A stretch of DNA of 64,000 nt from Amycolatopsis orientalis DSM 40040 = KCTC 9412 (GCF_000478275.1 NZ_ASJB01000069.1:169062-233061), one strand, 5' to 3'. Positions 1-8,788 are shown, numbered from the stretch's first letter. Translations and numbers: made by a program. Notes: generated by a model from the letters alone, not told the origin.

Positions 1-143
1 AGATCGACCTCGTTGTCGAGCCTCGCGCCGTTCGGCAGCCTGCCGTCCTCGATCGCGGCCCGGAGCTGCCGGGCGACCTGGGCGTACAGCGGCTCGGGGC
101 TGTTCGGATCCACCACGATCTCGCCGGGTGCCCAGGGAATCAT
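1..143 (-). CDS. GntR-family transcriptional regulator (N-terminal part, runs off the window)
   Basis: Reading right to left from an ATG at 143, the first 47 codons give a short lead-in followed by PLYAQVARQLRAAIEDGRLP, the classic opening helix of a GntR winged-helix DNA-binding domain. The rest lies outside the window, so the effector-domain subfamily cannot be assigned. It is divergent from the inositol-catabolism pair that starts at 260, which suggests it regulates that pair; this is inference from position. Confidence 0.8.
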   Translation of the reverse strand, partial: MIPWAPGEIVVDPNSPEPLYAQVARQLRAAIEDGRLPNGARLDNEVD

Positions 144-171
144 GCGCGGAGCCTACCGCGACGAGCAGTGT

Positions 172-184
172 GGTCGTTATGACC
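172..184. promoter_or_regulatory. Inverted repeat between GntR and inositol genes, candidate operator
   Basis: GGTC-GTTAT-GACC is a short inverted repeat in the 116-bp divergent intergenic region. It is followed by TTATG/ATATG repeats and a TTGACA at 200-205 that could be a -35 element. No convincing -10 is visible, so the promoter itself is not called. Confidence 0.3.
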
Positions 185-259
185 TTATGTCCATATGTCT
201 TGACAAAGTTCAGGGCAGTTGCGAACGTCGAGTTACCACGCGAGCCAGGAGGATCAAGG

Positions 260-1129
260 GTGTCGGACACAGTACGCCGGGTAGTCGCCGCACGGGTCCG
301 CGATCCGGAGGCCATCGCGGCGGCCGCGGCCGCCCGGGTCCGGGCGAAGTCGCCGTTCAACGACAAAGGCGCCGCGATGATCATCGCGGCCGATCATCCG
401 GCGCGCGGCGCGAACGGCGTCGGCTCCGACCCGCTCGCGATGGCCGACCGCGGCGAACTGCTGGACCGCCTCTGCCTGGCGCTGGAGCGGCCCGGGGTCA
501 CCGGGGTGCTGGCGACCCCGGACGTCATCGACGATCTGCTGATCCTCGGCGTCCTCGAGGGCAAGACCGTCCTCGGCTCCATGAACCGCACCGGCCTCGC
601 CGGATCGAGTTTCGAGATCGACGACCGGTTCGCCTGCTACGACGCCGAGGCGATCGAACGGATGCGGTTCGACGGCGGCAAGACGCTCACCAGGATCTGC
701 CTGACCGACCCGGCGACCCCTGGCGCCCTCGAGAACACCGCGAACGCGATCAACGACCTGGCGGACCGGAAACTGATCGCGCTGGTCGAACCGTTCCTCG
801 CGGACTGGGTCGACGGACGGCTCCGCAACGACCTCTCCCCCGACGCCGTGATCCGCTCCATCACCATCGCCTCCGGCCTCGGCCGCTCGTCGGCCTACAC
901 CTGGCTGAAACTCCCGGTGGTCGAGGACATGGAGCGTGTGCTGGCCGCCTCGACCCTGCCCACCGTCCTGCTGGGCGGGGAGGTCAAGGATCCCGACGCC
1001 GCGTTCGCCGCCTGGCAGCGCGCGCTCGCGCTCCCGACCGTGCAGGGCCTCGTGGTCGGCCGGTCCCTGCTCTACCCACACGACGGCGACGTCGCCAAGG
1101 CCGTCGACACCGCCGTCGGGCTGCTGTGA
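260..1129 (+). CDS. Cgl0158-type deoxyribose-phosphate aldolase-like protein of inositol catabolism
   Basis: A 289-residue cytoplasmic protein. It matches the family typified by Corynebacterium Cgl0158, a (beta/alpha)8-barrel related to DeoC/LacD aldolases that is nearly always found inside myo-inositol (iol) gene clusters, where it may serve the aldolase step. Supporting sequence includes IIAADHPARGANGVG near the N-terminus and a late LLGGEVKD segment. The GTG at 260 was chosen because an AGGAGG-type ribosome site sits at 247-252; the upstream reading frame has none. The gene is followed after 26 bp by the methylmalonate-semialdehyde dehydrogenase, consistent with a short inositol operon. 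The exact reaction is inferred from context. Confidence 0.85.
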   Translation: MSDTVRRVVAARVRDPEAIAAAAAARVRAKSPFNDKGAAMIIAADHPARGANGVGSDPLAMADRGELLDRLCLALERPGVTGVLATPDVIDDLLILGVLEGKTVLGSMNRTGLAGSSFEIDDRFACYDAEAIERMRFDGGKTLTRICLTDPATPGALENTANAINDLADRKLIALVEPFLADWVDGRLRNDLSPDAVIRSITIASGLGRSSAYTWLKLPVVEDMERVLAASTLPTVLLGGEVKDPDAAFAAWQRALALPTVQGLVVGRSLLYPHDGDVAKAVDTAVGLL

Positions 1130-1155
1130 ATCCACTACCGGTGAAAGGCTGTCCC

Positions 1156-2640
1156 GTGAAGACCATCGAGCATTGGATCAACGGCACCGCGACCACCGCG
1201 GGCTCGACCCGCACCGCTCCCGTGTACGACCCGGCGGCGGGACGCCCGCGGTCGGAGGTGCTGCTCGCGGAACCGTCCGATGTGGACACCGCGGTGGCGG
1301 CCGCGGGCAAGGCGTTCGAGACGTGGGACGATTCGTCGTTGTCCCAGCGGACGAAGGTGATGTTCGCCTTCCGCGAGCTGCTGGTGCGGCACGAGGACGA
1401 ACTCGCCGGGATCATCTCCTCCGAGCACGGCAAGGTGCTCGACGACGCGCGCGGCGAGATCGTCCGCGGCCGGGAGATCGTCGAATACGCCTGCGGGATC
1501 GCCGACGCGCTGAAGGGCGGCTTCTCCGACCAGGTCTCGCGGGACGTCGACGTCCACAGTTTCCGGCAGCCGCTCGGTGTGGTCGCCGGGATCACGCCGT
1601 TCAACTTCCCGATCATGGTCCCGTTGTGGATGCACCCGATCGCCATCGCGACCGGGAACACGTTCGTGCTCAAGCCCAGCGAACGGGTCCCGTCCGCCTC
1701 CCGGCTGGTCGCCGAGCTGTACGCGGAGGCGGGGCTTCCCGACGGCGTGTTCAACGTCGTCAACGGGGACAAGGTCGCGGTCGACGCCATCCTCGACCAT
1801 CCCGGCATCGCCGCCGTGTCCTTCGTCGGCTCCACCCCGATCGCCAAGTACGTCCACGAACGCGCGACGGCCACCGGCAAACGCGTGCAGGCCTTGGGCG
1901 GGGCCAAGAACCACGCCGTCGTCCTGCCCGACGCCGATCTCGAGTACGCCGCGAACCACCTCACGGCCGCCGCGTTCGGTTCCGCCGGACAGCGCTGCAT
2001 GGCGATCTCGATCGGCGTCGCCGTCGGCTCGGCGGGCGACGAACTGGTCGAGATCCTCAAGCGCAAGGCCACCGAGATCAAGGTCGGACCCGGTCACGAG
2101 GACGGGAACGACATGGGCCCGGTCGTCACCCAGGCCGCGCGGGAACGCGTGATCGGCTCGGTCGCCCTCGGCGCGGAGCAGGGCGCGACCGTGGTCGTCG
2201 ACGGCCGGGAGCTGCGGGTCGACGGACATCCGGAGGGGTTCTTCGTCGGACCGTCCCTTTTGGACCACGTCACGCCGGAGATGTCCGCCTACCGCGAGGA
2301 GATCTTCGGGCCGGTACTCGGGATCGTGCGCGTGTCCACTGTGGACGAGGCCATCGCCCTGATCAACGCGAACCCTTACGGCAACGGGACGGCCATCTTC
2401 ACCGGTGGCGGCGAGGCGGCGCGGAGGTTCCAGCGCGAGGTGAAGGTGGGGATGATCGGGGTGAACGTGCCCATCCCGGTGCCGATGTCCTACTACTCCT
2501 TCGGCGGCTGGAAGGACTCACTCATCGGGGACAGCCCGATCCACGGCCCGGAAGGCGTCCGGTTCTACACACGGGCGAAGGTCGTGACCACGCGGTGGCC
2601 GCACAGCGCCGCCGGCTTCAACTTCCCGACGTCGAGCTGA
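1156..2640 (+). CDS. mmsA: CoA-acylating methylmalonate-semialdehyde dehydrogenase
   Basis: A 494-residue aldehyde dehydrogenase (MmsA/IolA). It converts malonate or methylmalonate semialdehyde to acetyl- or propionyl-CoA, the last step of inositol and valine breakdown. The protein opens with HWING and carries GITPFNFPIMVPLWM (cofactor region) and GQRCMA, whose Cys281 is the catalytic nucleophile. The ending SYYSFGGWKDS is typical of the family. Length is normal. The GTG at 1156 was chosen because the homologous N-terminus (KTIEHWING) starts here; a longer upstream frame is an artefact of high GC. It probably shares a transcript with the preceding aldolase-like gene. A strong hairpin follows at 2643-2699. 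Confidence 0.93.
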   Translation: MKTIEHWINGTATTAGSTRTAPVYDPAAGRPRSEVLLAEPSDVDTAVAAAGKAFETWDDSSLSQRTKVMFAFRELLVRHEDELAGIISSEHGKVLDDARGEIVRGREIVEYACGIADALKGGFSDQVSRDVDVHSFRQPLGVVAGITPFNFPIMVPLWMHPIAIATGNTFVLKPSERVPSASRLVAELYAEAGLPDGVFNVVNGDKVAVDAILDHPGIAAVSFVGSTPIAKYVHERATATGKRVQALGGAKNHAVVLPDADLEYAANHLTAAAFGSAGQRCMAISIGVAVGSAGDELVEILKRKATEIKVGPGHEDGNDMGPVVTQAARERVIGSVALGAEQGATVVVDGRELRVDGHPEGFFVGPSLLDHVTPEMSAYREEIFGPVLGIVRVSTVDEAIALINANPYGNGTAIFTGGGEAARRFQREVKVGMIGVNVPIPVPMSYYSFGGWKDSLIGDSPIHGPEGVRFYTRAKVVTTRWPHSAAGFNFPTSS

Positions 2641-2642
2641 CT

Positions 2643-2699
2643 CCCGCGTTTAGTCCTCTGGATGCGTTTCCCCCACGCATTCAGAGGACTGAACGCGGG
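2643..2699. terminator. Long hairpin between convergent mmsA and permease genes
   Basis: A near-perfect 57-nt inverted repeat (arms 2643-2667 and 2675-2699) sits just after the mmsA stop and just before the permease stop, so it can terminate both convergent transcripts. The arm contains AGTCCTCTGGATGCG. The complementary motif recurs in two direct repeats near 23.9 and 24.05 kb, so this belongs to a dispersed family. Confidence 0.8.
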
Positions 2700-2705
2700 T
2701 CACGA

Positions 2706-4103
2706 TCAGCGCATTTGGCGCTGCATTCGCCGCTGCCGGTTCCCGACGAAACGCCAGCCGACCGCCAGGACGACGACGAGTACGGGAATGGAGTAGAACG
2801 CGATCTTTTCGGCGCCGTCGGAGAAGCCCATCAGGACGACGACCAGCGCGAGGAAGCCCAGCGTCGCCCAGCCGCTGTAGGGCGCCCACGGCATCCGGTA
2901 GGACGGCCGTTCCAGCTCCCCGCGCAGCGCCGCCTGACGCAGCCGCATCTGGCAGAAGATCAGCGTCGCCCAGGTCGTGATCACGCCGAGCGAGGCGATC
3001 GCGATCGCGATGTCGAAAGCGTCCTTCGGCACCAGGTAGTTGAGCACCACGCCGAGCACGTAGGCGGCCGAGGTGAACAGGATGCCGCCGTAGGGCACGT
3101 GACGGCTGCTCATCCGGCCGACGAACCCAGGCGCCTCGCCCTTGTCCGCGAGCGCGCGCAGGATGCGGCCGGTCGAATAGAGCCCGGAGTTGCAGCTCGA
3201 CAGCGCGGCGGTGAGCACGACGGCGTTCATCACGTCGCCGATGCCCGGGATCCCGAGGCGGCTGAACACGGTGACGAACGGGCTTTCGCCGCCGTTGTAG
3301 AACGGCCACGGCAGGAGCATCGCCAGCAGCAGCACGGATCCCACGTAGAACACGCCGATCCGCCAGACGACCCCGTTGATGGCCTTCGGCAGCACCTTGC
3401 GGGCGTCCTTGGTCTCGCCGGCGGCGATACCGACGACCTCGATCGCGGAATACGCGAAGATGACCGCCTGCAGCGTCATCAGCGCGATGCCGATACCGGC
3501 CGGGAAGAATCCATTGTGGGCGGTCAGGTTGTGCACTCCCGCCGTGGTGCCGCCGATGTCGGCGCCGGTGAGCACCAGCCCGGCCGCGGTGACCAGGAAG
3601 ACCACGATGGCCAGCACCTTGACCACCGAGAACCAGAATTCCAGTTCGCCGAACAGTTTCACCGAAAGCAGGTTCACCACGATCAGCACACCGAGCGCGA
3701 CCAGCGCGGTGATCCACTGCGGCACGTCGGGCAGCCATTTGTGCACGTAGATGGCCACCGCGGTGATCTCCGCGATCCCGGTCATCGCCCAGTTCACCCA
3801 GTACATCCAGCCGGAGGCGAAGCCCGCCCACGGCCCGATGAACTTGCGGGCATAGGTGACGAAGCTGCCGGAAGTCGGCTCGTGCAGCACGAGTTCGCCG
3901 AGTGCGCGCATCACGAAGTAGGCGGCGATGCCGCAGAGCGCGTACGACAGGACCAGTGACGGTCCGACCTGGTGGAGTTTGCCACCCGCACCGAGGAAAA
4001 GCCCGACGCCGATCGCGCCGCCGATGGCGATCATCTGCACTTGGCGGTTGCCCAGCGCTTTTGAGTAGCTTTCACCTTTTTCGGTGAGCAGCGAGGAATC
4101 CAT
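2706..4103 (-). CDS. APC-superfamily amino acid permease (AnsP/GabP-like)
   Basis: A 465-residue polytopic membrane protein with about twelve hydrophobic segments. It opens with GGAIGVGLFLGAGG (residues 28-41), the signature of the amino acid transporter family of the APC superfamily. Length and pattern fit proton-coupled permeases such as AnsP, GabP or ProY. The exact substrate cannot be read from sequence. Its divergent neighbour is glutaminase, separated by 170 bp, which makes glutamine or asparagine uptake a reasonable inference. Transcription ends at the shared hairpin 2643-2699. Confidence 0.88.
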   Translation of the reverse strand: MDSSLLTEKGESYSKALGNRQVQMIAIGGAIGVGLFLGAGGKLHQVGPSLVLSYALCGIAAYFVMRALGELVLHEPTSGSFVTYARKFIGPWAGFASGWMYWVNWAMTGIAEITAVAIYVHKWLPDVPQWITALVALGVLIVVNLLSVKLFGELEFWFSVVKVLAIVVFLVTAAGLVLTGADIGGTTAGVHNLTAHNGFFPAGIGIALMTLQAVIFAYSAIEVVGIAAGETKDARKVLPKAINGVVWRIGVFYVGSVLLLAMLLPWPFYNGGESPFVTVFSRLGIPGIGDVMNAVVLTAALSSCNSGLYSTGRILRALADKGEAPGFVGRMSSRHVPYGGILFTSAAYVLGVVLNYLVPKDAFDIAIAIASLGVITTWATLIFCQMRLRQAALRGELERPSYRMPWAPYSGWATLGFLALVVVLMGFSDGAEKIAFYSIPVLVVVLAVGWRFVGNRQRRMQRQMR

Positions 4104-4273
4104 GGTTGCCAGACGCTAGAGCGTGTGCGGCAGGTCACCAACACTGCTAAGGAAGACTTAAGGTGTGCCGGACGTCACTCCGGTGGTTTTCCTGGTATTT
4201 CCCTTTTCGATTTGACAAGTTCACTCGCGAACCCCGATCGTCGCGCGCGAAGGCGGCCTCTTACGCTACGGCC

Positions 4274-5179
4274 GTGGACCTCGCAGCGCTGCTGGACCGG
4301 ATCGCCGACGACGTCGCCCCGGAGATCGGCCGCGGCTCCGTCGCGGACTACATCCCCGCACTGGCCAGGGTCGAACCGCGGCGGTTCGGGATGGCGGTGG
4401 CCGAAGTGGACGGTCGGCTGCACGGGGTCGGCGACTGGCGGACGCCGTTCTCCATCCAGAGCATGTCGAAGGTCTTCACCCTCGCGCTCGCGCTTTCCCA
4501 CGGCGACGGGGTCTGGACGCGGGTGGGCCGCGAACCGTCGGGCAACCCGTTCAACTCGCTGGTACAGCTGGAAAACGAGGACGGGATCCCCCGCAATCCG
4601 TTCATCAACGCCGGCGCCCTCGTGGTGACCGACGAACTCGCGCACCACGGCGACGCGGCGGAAACCCTGCTTCGGTTCCTGCGTGAGGAAAGCGGGAACG
4701 CGGACATCGGGATCGACGCCGAGGTCGCCGCGTCCGAGGCCGGGCACGCCGACCGCAACCGCGCGCTCGCGTACTTCATGGCGTCCTACCGGAACATGCG
4801 CCGTCCGGTGCCCGACGTCCTCGACCAGTACGTGCGCCAATGCTCGATCGCGATGAACTGCGCGGACGTCGCGCGCTCGGCGGTGTTCCTCGCCCGGCAC
4901 GGCGTCCGCAACGACGGCAGCCGGCTGCTCGGGCTCAGCGCGGCCAAGCGGGTCAACGCGGTGATGCTGACCTGCGGCACCTACGACGCGGCGGGCGAAT
5001 TCGCCTACCGGGTCGGACTTCCCGGCAAGAGCGGCGTCGGCGGCGGCATCGTCGCGATCGTCCCCGGCCGGTGCGCGGTCTGCGTCTGGAGCCCCGGCCT
5101 GGACGCCCGGGGCAACTCCGTGGCGGGCGTCGCGGCGCTGGACCGGTTCACCACCCTCACCGGCTGGTCGATCTTCTGA
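4274..5179 (+). CDS. glsA: Glutaminase
   Basis: A 301-residue serine-dependent glutaminase of the beta-lactamase-like fold, hydrolysing L-glutamine to glutamate and ammonia in the cytoplasm. The Ser-x-x-Lys pair is Ser63/Lys66 in PFSIQSMSKVF. Further family motifs are NPFINAGAL, YRVGLPGKSGVGGGI and a late GNSVAG. Length equals the usual 300-310 residues when the GTG at 4274 is used; the longer upstream frame adds residues with no family match. It is divergent from the amino-acid permease, giving a likely uptake-plus-deamidation pair. No downstream hairpin is obvious, and the next gene follows after 43 bp. Confidence 0.93.
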   Translation: MDLAALLDRIADDVAPEIGRGSVADYIPALARVEPRRFGMAVAEVDGRLHGVGDWRTPFSIQSMSKVFTLALALSHGDGVWTRVGREPSGNPFNSLVQLENEDGIPRNPFINAGALVVTDELAHHGDAAETLLRFLREESGNADIGIDAEVAASEAGHADRNRALAYFMASYRNMRRPVPDVLDQYVRQCSIAMNCADVARSAVFLARHGVRNDGSRLLGLSAAKRVNAVMLTCGTYDAAGEFAYRVGLPGKSGVGGGIVAIVPGRCAVCVWSPGLDARGNSVAGVAALDRFTTLTGWSIF

Positions 5180-5222
5180 CCAGCGCGGTTTCGAAGTCCG
5201 GTGGACCGGGAAGCCACCCCGT

Positions 5223-5714
5223 GTGCAGACGTTCCTCCCGCTCGCCGACTTCCGGGCCTCGGCCGCCGCACTCGATCAGCGACGGCTCGGCAAGCAGCGC
5301 GTGGAGACCATCCAGGTCCTGCGCGCGCTGACGGTGCCCGGCTACGGCTGGCGCCACCATCCGGCGGCGGCGATGTGGGCCGGCTACGAGGAGGCGCTCG
5401 TCCGGTACGGATTCGACGTCTGCGAGGTCTGGTGCGCGACGGGCAGGCAAGACACGTGCCGGGAAACACTGCGGCTCGACCTGCTTGACGCCACCGGGCT
5501 GGACCGGGTCCGCACCCAGGCCGAACTGGCGGAAGACGGCGGCCTCCCGCCTTGGCTCGGTGACCCCGAATTCCACCTCAGCCACCAGTCCGCCCTCGTC
5601 CGCAAACTGCCGGAGCACTACCGCCCGCGGTTTCCGGACGTGCCCGACGACCTGCCCTATCTCTGGCCGGAGTCGGACCGTCCACGACGGATTCCCGTCC
5701 GGAAAGGATCCTGA
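5223..5714 (+). CDS. MSMEG_6728-family protein, T4 endonuclease V-like
   Basis: A 163-residue protein opening with QTFLPLADFRASAAALD, then LDQRRLGKQRVETIQVLRAL. This matches the MSMEG_6728 family, related to pyrimidine-dimer DNA glycosylases (T4 endonuclease V type). A DNA-repair or DNA-binding role is known only by fold relation. The start is a GTG at 5223. Its TGA overlaps the ATG of the next small gene (TGATG at 5712-5716), so the two are translationally coupled. Confidence 0.75.
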   Translation: MQTFLPLADFRASAAALDQRRLGKQRVETIQVLRALTVPGYGWRHHPAAAMWAGYEEALVRYGFDVCEVWCATGRQDTCRETLRLDLLDATGLDRVRTQAELAEDGGLPPWLGDPEFHLSHQSALVRKLPEHYRPRFPDVPDDLPYLWPESDRPRRIPVRKGS

Positions 5715-5920
5715 TGAAACGCTTCCACAAGGGAGACAAGGTCCGCTGGAACAGCCACGGCGGACACGCCGAAGGTGAGGTGCTCCAGGAGATCACCTCC
5801 GACACCGAAGCGGCCGGCCGTACCGTGCGGGCTTCGAAGGAAGAACCGCAATACCTCGTCCGCAGCGACAAGAGCGGTGGCAAAGCCGTCCACAAGCCCG
5901 AGGCACTCGAGAAGATGTGA
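5714..5920 (+). CDS. DUF2945 (hypervirulence-associated, Tudor-like) small protein
   Basis: A 68-residue basic protein with FHKGDKVRWNSHGGHAEGEV, the hallmark of the DUF2945/HVA1 Tudor-like family. These are small stress-linked beta-barrel proteins of unknown mechanism, common in soil bacteria. It is translationally coupled to the upstream endonuclease V-like gene, a pairing that hints at a nucleic-acid role for both; this is inference. Confidence 0.8.
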   Translation: MKRFHKGDKVRWNSHGGHAEGEVLQEITSDTEAAGRTVRASKEEPQYLVRSDKSGGKAVHKPEALEKM

Positions 5921-5970
5921 GCCACCCAAGTGTCCTGGCTCTAGGCTGATCGGCGACGAAAGGGGACACT

Positions 5971-6402
5971 GTGCGGCAGAACGTGCACTTCATGACCTTC
6001 GCGACCGCCGACCTGGACGCCGCGCGTCGCTTCTACGCGGACGCGCTGGGCTGGCACCCGCTGGCCGACGTACCGGGCGAGATCATCTTCTTCCAGGTGG
6101 CGCCGGGTGTGGTGCTGGGCCTGTTCGACGCGGCGAGTTTCAACCGCGATCTCGCCGACGGTTCCGACCACACCACGGTCTCCGGTGTGACGGTCTCGCA
6201 CAACGTCGACAGCCCCGAAGAGGTCCGGTCGATTGTGGACGCCATGACCGCCGCCGGCGGAACCATCCTGAAGGAGCCGCAGCCCGGCGAATTCGGCGGC
6301 ATCTTCCATGCCCATGTCCGCGATCCGAACGGCATCGTCTGGGAGATCGCCCACAACCCCACCTGGCACATCTCCGAAGACGGCACGGTTTCGCTCGGCT
6401 GA
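5971..6402 (+). CDS. VOC-family (glyoxalase-like) protein
   Basis: A 143-residue protein of the vicinal-oxygen-chelate fold. The first beta-alpha-beta-beta-beta module starts HFMTFATADLDAARRFYADALGW, and the second contains DPNGIVWEIAHNP, where the Glu in VWE is the usual metal ligand. Substrate is not predictable; family members include glyoxalases, dioxygenases and resistance proteins. The GTG at 5971 is the only start preceding the conserved opening strand. Confidence 0.85.
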   Translation: MRQNVHFMTFATADLDAARRFYADALGWHPLADVPGEIIFFQVAPGVVLGLFDAASFNRDLADGSDHTTVSGVTVSHNVDSPEEVRSIVDAMTAAGGTILKEPQPGEFGGIFHAHVRDPNGIVWEIAHNPTWHISEDGTVSLG

Positions 6403-6422
6403 CGACAGGGAATCACCCGATC

Positions 6423-6839
6423 ATGGCCGGATCACCCACAGAACCTGACGACCAGACGATCGACGCCGTCGGAAAGCTGGTCTTCGCCCTCGAAACGGTC
6501 GAGCAGGCGCGCGGCCACCTGTACGCGTTCCATCACCTCACCGGAACCGCCGACTTCGCACTCGGCGAGGCCGTCGAAGGGCTCAGGAAGGCCGGGCATC
6601 CGGACTGGGCGGACCGGATCCAGGCGGAGCTGATCGGGCTCAACGTGCTGGCGGATCGATGGACCTTCCAGGTGGTCGAGGAGTACGACGACGGCTACTA
6701 CTCGACCTTCCGCGGAATGGCCCGGGACGTCGCCGAAGACCTGACGGGTGGGCGGCTGCATCTGCATGAAGAGCAGCTCAAGCGGCGACGCCGCACCGAA
6801 GGGCGGCCGGGGCACGAAATGGGGCGGCCCAGCACCTGA
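6423..6839 (+). CDS. Conserved hypothetical acidic protein
   Basis: A 138-residue predicted soluble, mostly helical protein that I do not recognise. It contains a helical HLYAFHHLTGTADFALGEAV segment and ends in a basic tail (LKRRRRTEGRPGHEMGRP). It lies 20 bp after the VOC gene on the same strand and probably shares its transcript. Codon third positions are strongly G/C, which supports a real gene. Palindrome copy A follows at 6857. Confidence 0.7.
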   Translation: MAGSPTEPDDQTIDAVGKLVFALETVEQARGHLYAFHHLTGTADFALGEAVEGLRKAGHPDWADRIQAELIGLNVLADRWTFQVVEEYDDGYYSTFRGMARDVAEDLTGGRLHLHEEQLKRRRRTEGRPGHEMGRPST

Positions 6840-6856
6840 GCAGTGGGGCACGCGGG

Positions 6857-6900
6857 TCGTGAGTGGCAAGTGTCGTTCTAACCGTCATTACCACTCACGA
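6857..6900. repeat. 44-bp dispersed palindrome, copy A (hybrid arms)
   Basis: The right arm is the common form of the family (rc TCGTGAGTGGTAATGACGGT). The left arm, TCGTGAGTGGCAAGTGTCGT, matches instead the variant seen at 10814. The copy is therefore a mosaic with an imperfect inner stem. Bases 6895-6897 supply the TGA stop of the LysR gene on the minus strand. Confidence 0.9.
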
Positions 6901-7764
6901 GGGGGCGGCACTCACGACCACGGCGGTCTTCGCGAACGAGCGGATCAGCGGGCTGTCCTGGCCGGTCACCCACGCGACGACGAGCGGGCTCGGCGGCATG
7001 TCCGCCAGCGGCACCCAGACGAGTCCGGCGGGCAGGGCGTGCCCGCGCGGCGCGATGCCGGTCGCGCCGTTCCACAGGACGGCCTGCTGGCATTCGGCGA
7101 CCGTGCGCACCACCGGGCCCGCGGGCCGCTCCCCGACGGGCACCGTCCCGTGCCAGTATTCGCGCCAGAGCGGGTCCGTTCCGTCCGGCAGCTGGAACCA
7201 GGGCCGATCGGCGACGTCGGCCAGCCGCAGTGACGTCCGGCCGGCGAGCGGGTCGCCGTGGCGCAGGACGATCCCGACCGGGTCGGAGCGCAGGACGCGG
7301 ACGCTGAGGCCGGTTTCGTCGAACGGTGACCGGGTCAGCGCGACGTCGGCCAGACCGGCGCGCAGGCCGGTGGTGGGGTCGGTGAAATCCGCTTCACGGA
7401 ACCGGATCGAGACCTCGGGATGACGACGGCGGAAGGCCTCGGCCAGCCGGTCGCCCGCCTCCCCCGCGCCGTCGGCCAGGATGCCGACGGTGAGCGTCGC
7501 GGGGCCCGCCGCCGCCCTCACCAGAGCGCGGGCGCGTTCGGCCTGGTCCAGCAGGGTACGGGCCTCGGCGTAGAGCGTGTTTCCGGCCGCGGTGGGTTCG
7601 ACGCCGGCGGCCGAGCGGAGCAGCAGCACCACGCCCAGGTCTCGCTCCAGCTGCTGGATGGCCCGGCTCAGCGGCGGCTGGGTCATCCTCAGCCGCGCGG
7701 CCGCCCGGCCGAAGTGCCGCTCGTCGACCACGGCCACGAAGTAGCGCAGCAGGCGAAGGTCCAT
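6895..7764 (-). CDS. LysR-family transcriptional regulator
   Basis: A 289-residue regulator. The N-terminal winged helix reads DLRLLRYFVAVVDERHFGRAAARLRMTQPPLSRAIQQLERDLG, a textbook LysR DNA-binding domain when read in full, followed by a type-2 periplasmic-binding-like effector domain. The start is the ATG at 7764; sequence upstream of it in frame has no family match. It is divergent from the MBL-fold gene, 82 bp away, and an inverted repeat in that gap fits a LysR box. Its stop codon lies inside palindrome copy A. Confidence 0.93.
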   Translation of the reverse strand: MDLRLLRYFVAVVDERHFGRAAARLRMTQPPLSRAIQQLERDLGVVLLLRSAAGVEPTAAGNTLYAEARTLLDQAERARALVRAAAGPATLTVGILADGAGEAGDRLAEAFRRRHPEVSIRFREADFTDPTTGLRAGLADVALTRSPFDETGLSVRVLRSDPVGIVLRHGDPLAGRTSLRLADVADRPWFQLPDGTDPLWREYWHGTVPVGERPAGPVVRTVAECQQAVLWNGATGIAPRGHALPAGLVWVPLADMPPSPLVVAWVTGQDSPLIRSFAKTAVVVSAAPS

Positions 7765-7774
7765 CACCGGCGAT

Positions 7775-7791
7775 GATACCCATCCGGTATC
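7775..7791. promoter_or_regulatory. Inverted repeat, probable LysR binding site
   Basis: GATACC-N5-GGTATC lies 10 bp upstream of the LysR start, in the 82-bp gap shared with the MBL-fold gene. It contains T-N11-A within a dyad, the classic LysR-type box. No other dyad is visible in the gap. Confidence 0.6.
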
Positions 7792-7846
7792 GGAGCGTCG
7801 AAATCGGACTTGGACGGCGGACGGGCACCGGCGGGAGATTGGGATC

Positions 7847-8788
7847 ATGCCCTTCGAACCACTCACCCACGAGCCCGCCGTCGAACCCGGCCAGGCCGTC
7901 GAAATCGCCCGCGACGTCGTGGTGATCCCGAACCACGGTGTCGAACTCGTCCCCAATATCGGCGTCATCGGGGGTGGGCACTCGGTGCTGGTCGTCGACA
8001 CCGGGCTCGGTCCACGCAACGCCGAGAAGGTGCTCGCCTTCGCCGCCGAGCAGGCCCGTGGCCGCCGTCTGTACCTGACCACGACGCATTTCCACCCCGA
8101 GCACGCGTTCGGCGCGCAGGTCTTCGCGGATCAGGCCACTTACCTCGTCAACAGCGCGCAAGCGGCGGATCTGGTCCACAAAGGACCGGGCTATCTCGAA
8201 ATGTTCCGCGGCCTCGGCGCCCCGGTCGCACGGAATCTGGAGGACGTCGTGCTGATCGCCCCTGACGTGGTCTTCGACGACGGGTACGAACTCGATCTCG
8301 GCGGACGGGTCGTGCGGCTCGGCGCCACCGGCCGCGCTCACAGCCCCGGCGATCAGGTGGTGACCGTCCCCGACGCCGGTGTGCTGTTCACCGGGGATCT
8401 GGTCGAGGCGGGCCAGTTCGCGATCTTCCCGTGGTTCCCGCCGTACGACACCGACGTCTCGGGATCGCGGTGGATCGAGGTGCTGCGACGGCTGGACGCC
8501 GCCCGGCCGGACCTCGTTGTCCCTGGCCATGGCGACGTCTCCGGGCGCCGGATCCTGACCGACGTCCGCGAGTACCTCGAACTGCTGCGCGACGAGACCT
8601 GGCGCCGCCGCGACTCGGCTCTCCCCGAAGAGACGATCGCCGCGGAACTCGAAGCGCTGATGATCGAACGCCACCCCGAATGGGAAGGCCGCGACTGGAT
8701 CGCGAAGGGCGTCGGCTGCTTCTGCGCGGACCACTCAGGCCATCAGGCAGCAGGCGCCGGTGAAACAGCCGAAAGCGCCTCCGCTTGA
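7847..8788 (+). CDS. MBL-fold metallo-hydrolase
   Basis: A 313-residue metallo-beta-lactamase-fold hydrolase. The metal site is THFHPEH (His81, His83, Glu85, His86), so the usual Asp of HxHxDH is Glu here. The downstream ligands appear in FTGDLVE and VPGHGD. Substrate is unknown; quinoprotein-relay-like and lactonase-like members share this architecture. It is divergent from, and probably controlled by, the LysR gene. Its last 54 bp overlap, tail to tail, the small peptide gene 8735-8911 on the other strand. Confidence 0.88.
   Translation: MPFEPLTHEPAVEPGQAVEIARDVVVIPNHGVELVPNIGVIGGGHSVLVVDTGLGPRNAEKVLAFAAEQARGRRLYLTTTHFHPEHAFGAQVFADQATYLVNSAQAADLVHKGPGYLEMFRGLGAPVARNLEDVVLIAPDVVFDDGYELDLGGRVVRLGATGRAHSPGDQVVTVPDAGVLFTGDLVEAGQFAIFPWFPPYDTDVSGSRWIEVLRRLDAARPDLVVPGHGDVSGRRILTDVREYLELLRDETWRRRDSALPEETIAAELEALMIERHPEWEGRDWIAKGVGCFCADHSGHQAAGAGETAESASA

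Noticed and set aside
200..228. TTGACA as a complete sigma-70 promoter for the inositol genes
   Set aside because: No acceptable -10 hexamer at 16-18 bp spacing, so only the inverted repeat is listed.
936..3959. A 1007-codon open frame on the plus strand
   Set aside because: It runs in the wrong frame through mmsA and antisense to the permease; the translation is Arg/Gly/Pro-rich with no family match. It is a GC-content artefact.
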